NCBI GenBank assembly: GCA_003224995.1
Contig: QIAI01000142.1
Coordinates: forward strand, 1-9,326
DNA length: 9,326 bases
Direction of reading: 5' to 3'
DNA from: Acidobacteriota bacterium
GTDB lineage: Bacteria > Acidobacteriota > Terriglobia > Terriglobales > Acidobacteriaceae
Shown: positions 1 through 7,622 of the stretch, in pieces
Layout of the letters: every line of letters begins with the position of its first letter
Position numbering within the stretch: position 1 is the stretch's first letter
Notes under the pieces: generated by a model
Databases searched by the model: none
Seen by the model: only the letters and a program-made list of their open reading frames with translations
What the model was told of the DNA's origin: nothing
Made by a program: the position numbers and the translations under genes

Positions 1-111
1 TAGGGAACACGTTATCGATGCTTGCGTGCTCTCTTGTCACCGAGGCGTCACCAATCTGCATCTTTACGGTGAAGAAAGAAGGCACGACCCAAGCCGCGTC
101 TTTATAAACAG

Positions 112-142
112 TTGCATGGATGGAGAAACACTTGCATCGATG
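112..142. repeat. Pair of 11-bp direct repeats
   Basis: TTGCATGGATG (112-122) and TTGCATCGATG (132-142) differ at one base and lie exactly 20 bp apart, so they sit on nearly the same face of the helix. The second copy contains the palindrome CATCGATG, and a related ATCGATGCTTGC lies near position 15. This is the only structure I can see in the gene-free stretch 1-231. A 61-codon reading frame crosses it at 26-211, but it has no recognisable features. The repeats could be a protein-binding site or chance. Confidence 0.3.
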
Positions 143-231
143 AGCGAAGCTACAGTGAGTCCCTCACTCCACCCATCAATTACAGGTAGTTTCCGCATAC
201 TCAAGATGTGATCCGTGACTTAAGAATCTCC

Positions 232-262
232 AAACAAAAAGCCCCGCTCTCACGAGCGGGGC
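232..262 (-). terminator. Rho-independent terminator of rpoD
   Basis: Read on the minus strand, a perfect 9-bp stem GCCCCGCTC/GAGCGGGGC (241-249 with 254-262) closes a 4-nt loop and is followed by TTTTTGTTT (complement of 232-240). This is a textbook intrinsic terminator about 45 bp after the rpoD stop codon. In the plus direction the hairpin is followed only by TTTG, so it should act mainly on the leftward transcript. Confidence 0.9.
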
Positions 263-271
263 CTTTGATTG

Positions 272-306
272 AGCTAAAAGCTAGAAGCCAATAGCTAGCA
301 GCCGAA
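272..306. repeat. Five-unit degenerate heptamer array
   Basis: Five consecutive 7-bp units, all of the form AGCYNNN (272-278, 279-285, 286-292, 293-299, 300-306), fill the space between the rpoD stop codon (308-310) and the terminator. The AGC start is kept in every unit while the last four bases drift. The same GCYNNNA heptamer class occurs in the repeat block inside dnaG. It is non-coding here and is probably replication-slippage DNA of the kind scattered through acidobacterial genomes (recalled, not searched). Confidence 0.6.
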
Positions 307-307
307 G

Positions 308-1906
<1,599 letters not shown>

Positions 1907-2001
1907 GACGGATTATCCTCAAAGCATCCCTTGGGGACGCGCTAGCTTTCCAGTGGTGGGAACGTGGCACTGCGGGATTGTGCCGGGGCACAAACTTTCA
2001 G

Positions 2002-2030
2002 ATTATAGCAGACGAACTTATGTCTGTACC
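2002..2030 (-). promoter_or_regulatory. Probable extended -10 promoter of rpoD
   Basis: On the minus strand a perfect TATAAT (complement of 2002-2007) is preceded by TGC (2008-2010), giving the extended -10 motif TGNTATAAT. A weak -35, GGTACA (2025-2030), lies 17 bp upstream and matches TTGACA in its last three bases. Transcription would start near 1995, leaving a leader of about 90 nt before the TTG start. A small inverted repeat GGCAC/GTGCC (1966-1970 and 1980-1984) lies in that leader. This would uncouple rpoD from dnaG, as internal promoters do in other macromolecular-synthesis operons. I see no clear terminator between dnaG and this promoter. Confidence 0.6.
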
Positions 2031-2195
2031 ATCCGCAAGCTAATGGACATTCCCGCGCACATCTGCCCTGATCTCCAGTGGGTTTAATCATTTAGATGCT
2101 TTTTTCTGCCTGTGTGGTCCATAGATTTTGAAGCCTAACTCCGTGGAACACAGTAATCGTGGGCCTTCCCTCGCGACCGTAGCCCTAAGACTCAG

Positions 2196-4223
2196 CTAGG
2201 CTGGGCGCTGACGCGATTTTTCCGCTTCCGGTTCGGTCAGGCCAGGGTCGCGCAGGGCATGTTTCAGCCGGACCTTTTCCTGCAGAAGTGCTTGCATCTG
2301 AACGGGATCGGATCGGCCCGGCGACTCCAATTCCTGCTGCACCTTTTCCAGCCGGCGGCGCAAGTGAATGCGCCGAAGCGCCCGGATGGCCCCTTCGACC
2401 CGCTCCACCGACAGCTCCTCGGCGTCTTTCAGGAGAATCGACGCGAGGCGGCGGCGATCGGAGTCGGAAAGCGGTAAATCCATCACGTCGGTCACTTCCA
2501 TAACATCGGCAAGCAGAGCTTCCATCAGCGACTCCGTGGCCAAGCCCTCGTGCAGGCCTTCGCTCTGCAGGGCGAAGCGCGCCTGCCGTGCCGGATCAAA
2601 TTCCTCTTCCGCTCCATCGCGAGCCGAAACGTGTTCCCCGGCGGTCTGCACCTCATTGGCGGCCGCAAGCGCCCGAATGAGAATGCGTTCCGCATCCGTG
2701 ATTTGCGCCTCAGGAGCAGCCTTCACCACCGCAGCCGACCGGCTGGCGGCAACGTGCTTCAACTCCTGCCGCAGCACGGCGGAATCCACACCTAACTTCT
2801 GCGCGATTTCGTGGGCGAGTTCGTCCCGTACGATGCGGCTCGGCACCCGCTGGATGTGGGGTAAAAGATGATTTATCGCTTTCACCTTGCCTTCCGGGCT
2901 CCGCACCGGAAACTGGGTTCGGGCACGTTCGATCAGGTAGTCGAAATAACGCTGGGAGTGGCGCAGGGCCTCAACGTAGGCGTCTTTGCCCTTGCGGCGA
3001 ATGAACAGGTCGGGATCAAAGCCGGGTTCGAGCGTGAGCACCTTGATCTGAAATTCTTCTTCTACCAAGAGGCCGAGGGTGCGCTCGGTGGCCTTGGCGC
3101 CCGCCGTGTCGGGATCGAAGTTCACGACCACGTTCTTGCTGAAGCGGCCTAGCAGGCGGGCCTGCATCTCGGTAAACGCTGTGCCCGAGCTGGCCAGCAC
3201 GTTCTGAAATCCGGCGGCGAACACGGAAATGCAGTCCATCTGGCCTTCCACCAGGATGGCGTAATCCAGCTTGCGAATGGCTTCCTTGGCGTGATCGAGA
3301 TTGAACAGCACCCGCGATTTCGAATAGATCGCCGTCTCGGGCGAGTTGAGATACTTAGGCCCGGCTTTTTCGTCGGTCGAGAGGGTGCGCCCGGTAAAAG
3401 CGATAATGCGGCCGGCATCATTGGCAATGGGGAACATGACGCGATTGCGGAATTTGGAATAGAAAGCTGCGAGCTTCGGGCTGCGAGCGTCGAGAGGGGC
3501 GGCTGCGGGCGTCGAGCCACGAGCTTCGAGAGAGACAGAAGCCTTTAGCTTGTCATCCTGAGCGGAGCGAAGGACCTGTGCGTTTTGCTTTTCTCCCTCC
3601 TCACCCAAAAGAGCGCTCCGCTGGCTCGCAGCTCGCGGCTCGGAGCTCGCAGCTTCTTTCCACGAAAACAACCCACTCTCGCGCAACAACTCTTCGTCAA
3701 ATTCGCGGCGCAATGCGTCGCGCAGCAGGAAGCCGGAGTCCGGCGCATAACCGATCCGGAAGCGGGCAATGGTCGCCTCGTCGAGGCCGCGCCCGGCCAG
3801 ATAGGCGCGGGCCGCTGCGCCTTCCGGACGCCTCAGGCAATCCTGAAAGAATGTGCAGGCTCGCTCGTGAACGTCGAGCAGCGCCATGCGCAGCTTGGCT
3901 TCGCGCGCCTCCTGCGGGCTGCTGAATTCAACCTTGGGAAGGGGCACGCCCAACTTCTGCGCCACCAGCCGCACCGCTTCAGGAAAAGTGATGTTCTCGA
4001 TTTTCTGAACGAAGGAGAATACGTCGCCGGACACGCCGCAGCCGAAGCAGTGAAAGAACTGCCGGGTGGCGTGCACGGAGAACGACGGCGTCTTTTCATT
4101 GTGGAAGGGACAGAGGCCGGAGAAATTTTGCGCGCCCGCCTTCTTGAGCTTGACGTAATCGCCGACAATGCGAACGATGTCGGCCTGCTGCTTGAGCGAG
4201 TCTTTGAAGTCGGAAGAGGGCAT
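2196..4223 (-). CDS. dnaG: DNA primase DnaG, with a repeat-derived insertion
   Basis: DnaG makes the RNA primers for lagging-strand and restart synthesis at the replication fork and works with the replicative helicase DnaB. Counting from ATG 4223 (675 residues), the CHC2 zinc-binding domain is at about 30-95 with ligands C38, H41, C59 and C62 (CPFH...HCFGC). The RNA-polymerase domain contains RNRVMFPI (259-266) and a Toprim fold with E326 (VEGQMD), D370 and D372 (FDPD). A C-terminal helicase-binding region follows (about 505-660, helical). Family proteins are usually about 580-650 aa. The extra length is residues about 190-252, a low-complexity Ala/Ser/Arg/Glu stretch encoded by a repeat (3466-3657), placed just before RNRVMFPI. 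Start choice: ATG 4223 fits the family N-terminus. ATG 4259 is possible, and the frame stays open to 4412, but neither early ATG has a well-placed Shine-Dalgarno sequence. dnaG precedes rpoD on the same strand. Confidence 0.93.
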   Translation of the reverse strand: MPSSDFKDSLKQQADIVRIVGDYVKLKKAGAQNFSGLCPFHNEKTPSFSVHATRQFFHCFGCGVSGDVFSFVQKIENITFPEAVRLVAQKLGVPLPKVEFSSPQEAREAKLRMALLDVHERACTFFQDCLRRPEGAAARAYLAGRGLDEATIARFRIGYAPDSGFLLRDALRREFDEELLRESGLFSWKEAASSEPRAASQRSALLGEEGEKQNAQVLRSAQDDKLKASVSLEARGSTPAAAPLDARSPKLAAFYSKFRNRVMFPIANDAGRIIAFTGRTLSTDEKAGPKYLNSPETAIYSKSRVLFNLDHAKEAIRKLDYAILVEGQMDCISVFAAGFQNVLASSGTAFTEMQARLLGRFSKNVVVNFDPDTAGAKATERTLGLLVEEEFQIKVLTLEPGFDPDLFIRRKGKDAYVEALRHSQRYFDYLIERARTQFPVRSPEGKVKAINHLLPHIQRVPSRIVRDELAHEIAQKLGVDSAVLRQELKHVAASRSAAVVKAAPEAQITDAERILIRALAAANEVQTAGEHVSARDGAEEEFDPARQARFALQSEGLHEGLATESLMEALLADVMEVTDVMDLPLSDSDRRRLASILLKDAEELSVERVEGAIRALRRIHLRRRLEKVQQELESPGRSDPVQMQALLQEKVRLKHALRDPGLTEPEAEKSRQRPA
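3466..3657. repeat. Composite heptamer/REP-like repeat inserted in frame within dnaG
   Basis: The block has three parts. The left arm (3466-3536) is about ten 7-bp units of the GCTGCGA/GCTTCGA type in register, with one extra base near 3494-3501. The core (3549-3622) contains TGTCATCCTGAGCGGAGCGA (3551-3570) and ends in CGCTCCGCT (3614-3622), which is the exact reverse complement of AGCGGAGCG at 3561-3569. The right arm (3623-3657) is five units of RGCTCGC type, which on the opposite strand read as the same GCTGCGA heptamer. The arms are therefore inverted copies of one array around a hairpin-forming core. The block is read through in the dnaG frame without a stop. The core resembles a repeat I recall as abundant between genes in Acidobacteriota. 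Confidence 0.75.
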
Positions 4224-4237
4224 GGGATGCGCGGGAA

Positions 4238-4305
4238 AGAGGCCGTAGGCCTCTCTCATTCCGACCAGCCGGGTGTTCCCTCCTAGCGCGTTCTCTGCGC
4301 TAGGA
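4238..4305 (-). other. Two hairpins in the dnaG leader
   Basis: Two perfect inverted repeats lie in front of dnaG. The upstream one has a 9-bp stem TCCTAGCGC/GCGCTAGGA (4281-4289 with 4297-4305, 7-nt loop). The other has a 7-bp stem AGAGGCC/GGCCTCT (4238-4244 with 4248-4254, 3-nt loop). On the minus strand the best ribosome-binding sequence of the region, AGGAGGG (4278-4284), lies partly inside the 3' arm of the first hairpin, 18 nt before ATG 4259. Neither hairpin has a T-tract, so they are not intrinsic terminators. They may control dnaG translation, or the second may simply be coding sequence if ATG 4259 is the start. Confidence 0.45.
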
Positions 4306-4433
4306 TTGGGATTCCACTGCTCTATCCCACTTGGGATTTTATTCAGAGCCACGCGCGGGACGGCCCAGACAAATAGGAAGAGCGCCGCTGAAGCGTGACC
4401 ACACCCGCACAAAGGAAACCAGCGTTTCTTCGT

Positions 4434-4643
4434 TCAGGTCTCCGGGGCGGCGTCCCACTTTGGCTTCGTTTCCCGTCCCCATTTTTTGGGATCTTCATTG
4501 TGCATCTTTTCCATTTCTTTCGCGGTGTCGGGGTGCTGTTGCATGACGTGGCTCACCATGGTCGCCACCATCTCTTCCCATGAACTGGCGGAAAGCTTCT
4601 GTTCGCACGGGCCACCGAGAGATTTGCAGCTCATCGTTTTCAT
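4434..4643 (-). CDS. Small DUF1059-like protein
   Basis: The 69-residue product starts MKTMSCKSLGGPC and resembles the DUF1059 family of short cytoplasmic proteins with unknown function. The family signature MxCxxLG..C is visible with C6 and C13, followed by a helical segment with H32 and H37 (HVMQQHP) and a Lys/Trp-rich tail (EDPKKWGRETKPKWD). No signal peptide or membrane segment is present. I chose ATG 4643 because it gives the family N-terminus. A TTG at 4670 would add nine residues, and no clear Shine-Dalgarno sequence supports either. The gene lies 210 bp in front of dnaG on the same strand, the place often taken by rpsU in other bacteria, and diverges from the acyltransferase gene. No functional link to replication should be assumed. 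Confidence 0.75.
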   Translation of the reverse strand: MKTMSCKSLGGPCEQKLSASSWEEMVATMVSHVMQQHPDTAKEMEKMHNEDPKKWGRETKPKWDAAPET

Positions 4644-4777
4644 GGAGGTTAGAAAAACCGCGGGACGCAAGGGTTGTGCAGAAAGTTCGAAGGGTGGCTG
4701 CTGCCAAGTGCGGGTAAGTCACTCGGCCCTGTTCAGTCGTCACAGACCGGGTCTTCTTCCAAGCTTAGCGTTCAAGA

Positions 4778-5867
4778 ATGGGCGCTCGGCCTGCGGCGTC
4801 GTCTGGTCTCTACATTCCCAGCCTCGACGGCATGCGAGCGATCGCATTTTTTATCGTTTTCGTGGCCCATGCCCAACCCTTCAAAGCTTTGCCTGGCGGC
4901 TTTGGCGTTACGATCTTCTTCTTCCTGAGCGGATATCTGATCACCAGCCTGTTGCGCGAGGAAGCGCGCAAGACAGCAACCATCTCGCTGAAAGGCTTCT
5001 ATCTGCGGCGGGTGCTGCGCATTTTTCCGCCATGCTACTTGACGGTGGTCTTCGTGTCGACGCTCGCCGCGACAGGCGTTCTGTACAACCGTGAAAGTTA
5101 CGCGTCGCTGGTTTCCGCCTTTCTCTACTTCTCAAATTACTGGAATATTTTGGGCTGGGGAAACCTGCCTGCGGGGCTCGGGATCTTGTGGTCCCTGGCG
5201 GTCGAGGAACATTACTACCTGCTGTTTCCTCTTTTGTACTGGTGGTTCGTTCGTCGTGGCTCTGTGTCTGGGAGCGCTGGCGTGGCGTTGTTATCGCGCA
5301 CTGGTGTGGCACTCTTCCTGGGAAAACATCTACGAAGGAACCGATACTCGTTTCGACTCGATCCTGGCGGGATGTGTGCTCGCCATCGTTGCGAATTCCA
5401 GACTCGGCGATCGTGTGCAATGGCTGACGAGGCACGCTTCCGCTCTCGCCTGGGCCGGCGCGATCCTCATCGGTGCTTGCTTTGCTTATCGGAATCCACT
5501 CTTCCGCGATACCGTTCGCTACACCTTGCTGGAGATCGGACTGATGCCGATCTTCTTTTATGTGACATTGCCGCAAACGAACTTCGTCACACGCTGCCTG
5601 GAATGGCGCGGGTTGCGGCACCTGGGGCAGCTTTCTTACACCATGTATCTGATCCACCACACGCTCTTTCACCACTTCTATCATTACTACCGGCCAAGCC
5701 TACTGCTGGCGGGCGGGATCCTGTTGCTGACCATCGGGTATGCACAGGCTATGCGGATGTGTGTGGAACTTCCGATCCAGAGAATGCGCAGCCGGTGGAT
5801 GCGGCGAGCGGTCGTGGTCGCAATTTCCCCTGCGAACCAAGCGGCGGACACCGCCGTTGCCAGTTAG
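4778..5867 (+). pseudogene. Membrane acyltransferase 3 (OafA/YrhL type), frameshifted
   Basis: Acyltransferase-3 proteins are integral membrane enzymes that move acyl groups (often acetyl) onto sugars of surface polysaccharides or other exported molecules. The first frame from ATG 4778 carries the family N-terminus: IPSLDGMRAIAFF, the likely catalytic H31 (VAHAQ), GVTIFFFLSGYLITSLL, FYLRRVLRIFPP and LWSLAVEEHYYLLFPLLYWW. Homology then jumps to the third frame at about 5250-5262, which continues VALCLGALAWRCYRAL, YEGTDTRFDSILAGC, LSYTMYLIHHTLFHH and further hydrophobic segments to TAG at 5865-5867. The original frame stays open to 5965 with unrelated sequence. The change equals a loss of 3n+2 bases (or gain of one), and family members usually have extra residues at this point, so a small deletion at the repeated TTCGTTCGTCGT is likely. 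Both halves are well conserved, so this is either a very recent mutation or a sequence or assembly error. No good Shine-Dalgarno sequence precedes the start. Confidence 0.85.
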
Positions 5868-5947
5868 CCGGGAATGTCTTGCCCACCGTTCGGGACGTTG
5901 GGACCCAAAGTGGGGCAGTCTGTTTCGCGTGGCAGAATACCGGAGGG

Positions 5948-5990
5948 GACTATCCACTCGGATAGTCACACTAGCCGCATGGATAGTGAC
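5948..5990. promoter_or_regulatory. Palindrome plus half-site, candidate activator-binding sites
   Basis: GACTATCC (5948-5955) and GGATAGTC (5960-5967) form a perfect 8-bp inverted repeat around ACTC. The right half continues as GGATAGTCAC (5960-5969) and recurs as GGATAGTGAC (5981-5990), 21 bp (two helical turns) downstream. No T-tract follows, so a terminator is unlikely. The sites lie about 145-185 bp upstream of the predicted sigma-54 transcription start at 6134, a normal distance for binding sites of sigma-54 activator proteins. The rest of the gene-free stretch 5868-6182 holds a short inverted repeat CAGGC/GCCTG (6080-6096) and the promoter below. Confidence 0.5.
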
Positions 5991-6106
5991 GGCGCGAGAA
6001 TGGCTGTGAAACTACTCTCGCGAAGAGACGTCTTCCCTCGTTCCTGTAGTTCTATTTTGAACGGGTTATCGCGAATCCACAGGCTTGATCTGCCTGCGGT
6101 GCGAAG

Positions 6107-6123
6107 TTGGCACAGCGAGTGCT
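6107..6123 (+). promoter_or_regulatory. Sigma-54 (-24/-12) promoter of the 99-aa exported protein
   Basis: The sequence TTGGCACAGCGAGTGCT matches the RpoN consensus TTGGCACRNNNNTTGCW at all but one defined position. GG (6109-6110) and GC (6121-6122) have the required spacing of 12 bp from first G to first G. Transcription would begin near 6134, giving a leader of about 49 nt that ends in a strong ribosome-binding site (AGGAGG at 6170-6175). Sigma-54 promoters need an ATP-driven activator, and a candidate binding site lies at 5948-5990. Confidence 0.75.
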
Positions 6124-6182
6124 TAAGCATAGATGTCTCTAGACGCTGGCCCCCAGTCAGCGACACCCCAGGAGGAAAAGTT

Positions 6183-6482
6183 ATGACGCTCTCTATGAAA
6201 ACTCTGCGGACTGCCGTGTTGCTGACGACTGTGGCCGTGCCCCTGTTGTGTCTGTCCGCTTTCGCGCAACAGGAAGTCGACCCCACCTACTACGATCCAT
6301 GGGCGGCCGCCCCCGCGATCAAAGTTGTTGCGCATGCGAACGCGAAGCCGACCGCCGGCAAGCTGCGCAAAGTAAGTTCGACTGCCGAGACGCGTCCCAA
6401 GAGCAAGAAGCAGACTCGCACCGTCGCCGCTTCTCACTCGGAAGCGACGCAGGCAATGGCCAGCGCTCGCACGCCTCGCTAA
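6183..6482 (+). CDS. Small secreted basic protein, function unknown
   Basis: The 99-residue product has an N-terminal signal peptide: positive MTLSMKTLR, a hydrophobic core about 11-25, and a likely signal peptidase I site after SAFA (residue 28, before QQ). The mature part of about 71 residues starts QQEVDPTYYDPWAAAP and continues as a Lys/Arg/Ser/Thr/Ala-rich tail with little predicted order. No cysteine, lipobox or known domain is present after the signal. The start is secure: AGGAGG lies 7 nt before ATG 6183, and the frame upstream to 5874 has no such support. I recall similar short 'VDPTxYxPW' exported proteins from Acidobacteriota but cannot name a family. The gene has its own sigma-54 promoter and a stable hairpin just after the stop, so it is probably transcribed alone. 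Polycation-like tails can bind polysaccharide or DNA, but that is speculation. Confidence 0.82.
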   Translation: MTLSMKTLRTAVLLTTVAVPLLCLSAFAQQEVDPTYYDPWAAAPAIKVVAHANAKPTAGKLRKVSSTAETRPKSKKQTRTVAASHSEATQAMASARTPR

Positions 6483-6497
6483 GAAAACAATTCTGTG

Positions 6498-6521
6498 GGG
6501 ACGAACTTCGGTTCGTCCCCA
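6498..6521 (+). terminator. UUCG-capped hairpin after the 99-aa gene
   Basis: A perfect 10-bp stem GGGGACGAAC/GTTCGTCCCC (6498-6507 with 6512-6521) is closed by the very stable C(UUCG)G tetraloop, 15 bp after the TAA stop. In the plus direction it is followed by ATTCG rather than a T-run, so it may act as an mRNA 3'-end stabiliser or a weak terminator. The stretch 6522-6706 up to the next promoter shows no gene. Confidence 0.55.
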
Positions 6522-6706
6522 TTCGTATGCATTCGCCCCTCAACTTGTTTTCCGTCTTTTTGTCCTCTGCTGCACTCCCTGATTGTTAGCCCTAACTGCT
6601 ACTGGCCTCCTCGATTCACGCAACACGTCCATCCCGCCGGATTACTGTACTGGTTACTTTTGTCACCGACCGTAACGCCACGTACGGGCAATTGTTCTGC
6701 TGTCCT

Positions 6707-6723
6707 TTGGGACGTACTTTGCC
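6707..6723 (+). promoter_or_regulatory. Sigma-54 (-24/-12) promoter of the PEP-CTERM gene
   Basis: TTGGGACGTACTTTGCC fits the RpoN consensus TTGGCACRNNNNTTGCW except at position 5 and the last base. The invariant GG (6709-6710) and GC (6721-6722) are correctly spaced. The predicted start near 6734 gives a leader of about 25 nt before ATG 6759. In PEP-CTERM/exosortase systems a PrsK/PrsR two-component pair with a sigma-54-dependent regulator is known to control such genes in some proteobacteria, which supports the call. A weak inverted repeat GTTAC/GTAAC (6653-6657 and 6672-6676) lies about 70 bp upstream of the start. Confidence 0.68.
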
Positions 6724-6758
6724 TGTAGTACTTCAGTACATTGCGGATACGAGGCCTT

Positions 6759-7400
6759 ATGAAAATTCTACGAATGAAGACAATGGTGTTTGCGCTCTTC
6801 TTGTGCGTTTTCGCGGGACAAGCGCTGGCTTCCTCGGTGAGCCTTACCTTCGTCAACGTCGGACCGGGCAACGTAGCTCCCACGGGTTACTACGCATATC
6901 CTTACAATTTCTCCATCAACGGCAGCAGCACGCTGTCCCCGATGATGTGCGATGCGTTCAACAACCACATCAGCTTTGGCGAAAGTTGGACGGCCAACAT
7001 GCACAGCATTTTGCAGGGTGGCATGTTCGGCACAAGCGGACAGGCACAGCTGGACTACAAAGCTGCCGGCTTGATCTTCGTGGGGGTTTTCAACGGACAG
7101 ATCAATGCCGCATTGGGGAACTCGGCAGTGTGGGAACTGTTCAGCGGGCAAAATAATGGCAGCAGCGAGGCGGCGGTGCAGGCATTGATGGCGCAGTACC
7201 TGGGACTGGCGGCAACCGCACCCAACAGCGCGTTCCAGGGGCTGAAGGTTTATACGGCGATCGGCGCGCGCCCGGGATATGGCCCGCAGGAATTCATCGG
7301 CTATAGCCCCATGGCAGTGCCCGAACCAGGCACGCTGACTCTGTTAGGCACCGGCCTGCTTGGTCTTGCGACCGTGGTTCGACGGAAGATGGGAGTGTAG
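6759..7400 (+). CDS. PEP-CTERM sorting-domain exported protein
   Basis: The 213-residue product carries both targeting signals of an exosortase substrate. One is an N-terminal signal peptide (MKILRMKTMV, hydrophobic to about residue 20, likely cut after QALA at 24). The other is a C-terminal tripartite PEP-CTERM: VPEPGT at 187-192, membrane segment LTLLGTGLLGLATVV at 193-207, then RRK at 208-210. Exosortase recognises and cleaves near PEP, and such proteins are typically linked to exopolysaccharide and the outer surface. The body is Gly/Asn/Ser/Ala-rich with MMCDAFNNHISFGESW (62-77), a pattern I recall from other acidobacterial PEP-CTERM proteins; no enzyme motif is seen. No exosortase is encoded in the window. 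GAGG (6751-6754) lies 4 nt before ATG 6759, slightly short. A TTG at 6741 would add six residues and is less likely. The gene is preceded by a sigma-54 promoter. Confidence 0.92.
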   Translation: MKILRMKTMVFALFLCVFAGQALASSVSLTFVNVGPGNVAPTGYYAYPYNFSINGSSTLSPMMCDAFNNHISFGESWTANMHSILQGGMFGTSGQAQLDYKAAGLIFVGVFNGQINAALGNSAVWELFSGQNNGSSEAAVQALMAQYLGLAATAPNSAFQGLKVYTAIGARPGYGPQEFIGYSPMAVPEPGTLTLLGTGLLGLATVVRRKMGV

Positions 7401-7583
7401 TCGAACTCATTCAATCGGATGACTCGTTAGCCAGTTGCATAGCCGCTCGCGGACAACGCCATTGCACGGTACAATGGCCTGCCGTCCGGCCTATCCCTAA
7501 CCCTCGCGCGAACTACGGGAACATCTGTATTTGAGGCGTCGCTCGGGGCGCGGTAGGCTCGATTAGCAACTGCCGTTTGAATC

Positions 7584-7622
7584 CGTCCGCGAGCCCGCCA
7601 TCGCAGCTCGCTTTTTCGGACG
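7584..7622 (+). other. Nested leader hairpin with internal T-run
   Basis: CGTCCG (7584-7589) pairs with CGGACG (7617-7622), and inside it CGAGC (7590-7594) pairs with GCTCG (7606-7610). The 3' side carries an unpaired CTTTTT (7611-7616). Taken alone, the inner GCGAGC/GCTCGC stem followed by TTTTT looks like a short intrinsic terminator. With the outer stem the T-run becomes a bulge. The structure ends 7 bp before the AGGAG (7630-7634) of the next gene. It could be an attenuator, the terminator of the PEP-CTERM transcript, or a translational control element. In 7401-7583 I see only a possible -10 (TACAAT, 7470-7475) without a good -35. Confidence 0.45.

Noticed and set aside
26..211. 61-codon frame at the left edge
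   Set aside because: No ribosome-binding site, no domain, and it crosses direct repeats.
3466..3657. CRISPR array in the repeat-rich part of dnaG
   Set aside because: Units are 7 bp without spacers and in two orientations, which does not fit a CRISPR repeat-spacer pattern.
3585..4286. 233-codon open frame on the plus strand opposite dnaG
   Set aside because: Antisense shadow of the zinc-binding and polymerase domains of dnaG; no family resemblance.
4941..5684. 247-codon open frame on the minus strand opposite the acyltransferase
   Set aside because: Arg/Ser/Pro-rich composition typical of an antisense shadow, while the plus strand carries clear family motifs.
5266..5965. Continuation of the first acyltransferase frame to 5965
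   Set aside because: Cys/Arg-rich sequence without membrane segments; the real family sequence continues in the other frame to 5867.
5948..5967. Hairpin as terminator of the acyltransferase
   Set aside because: The 8-bp stem is short and no T-run follows; an operator-type palindrome fits better.
5874..6182. N-terminal extension of the 99-aa exported protein
   Set aside because: It would bury the sigma-54 promoter and the AGGAGG site and move the signal peptide to the interior; ATG 6183 is clearly better.
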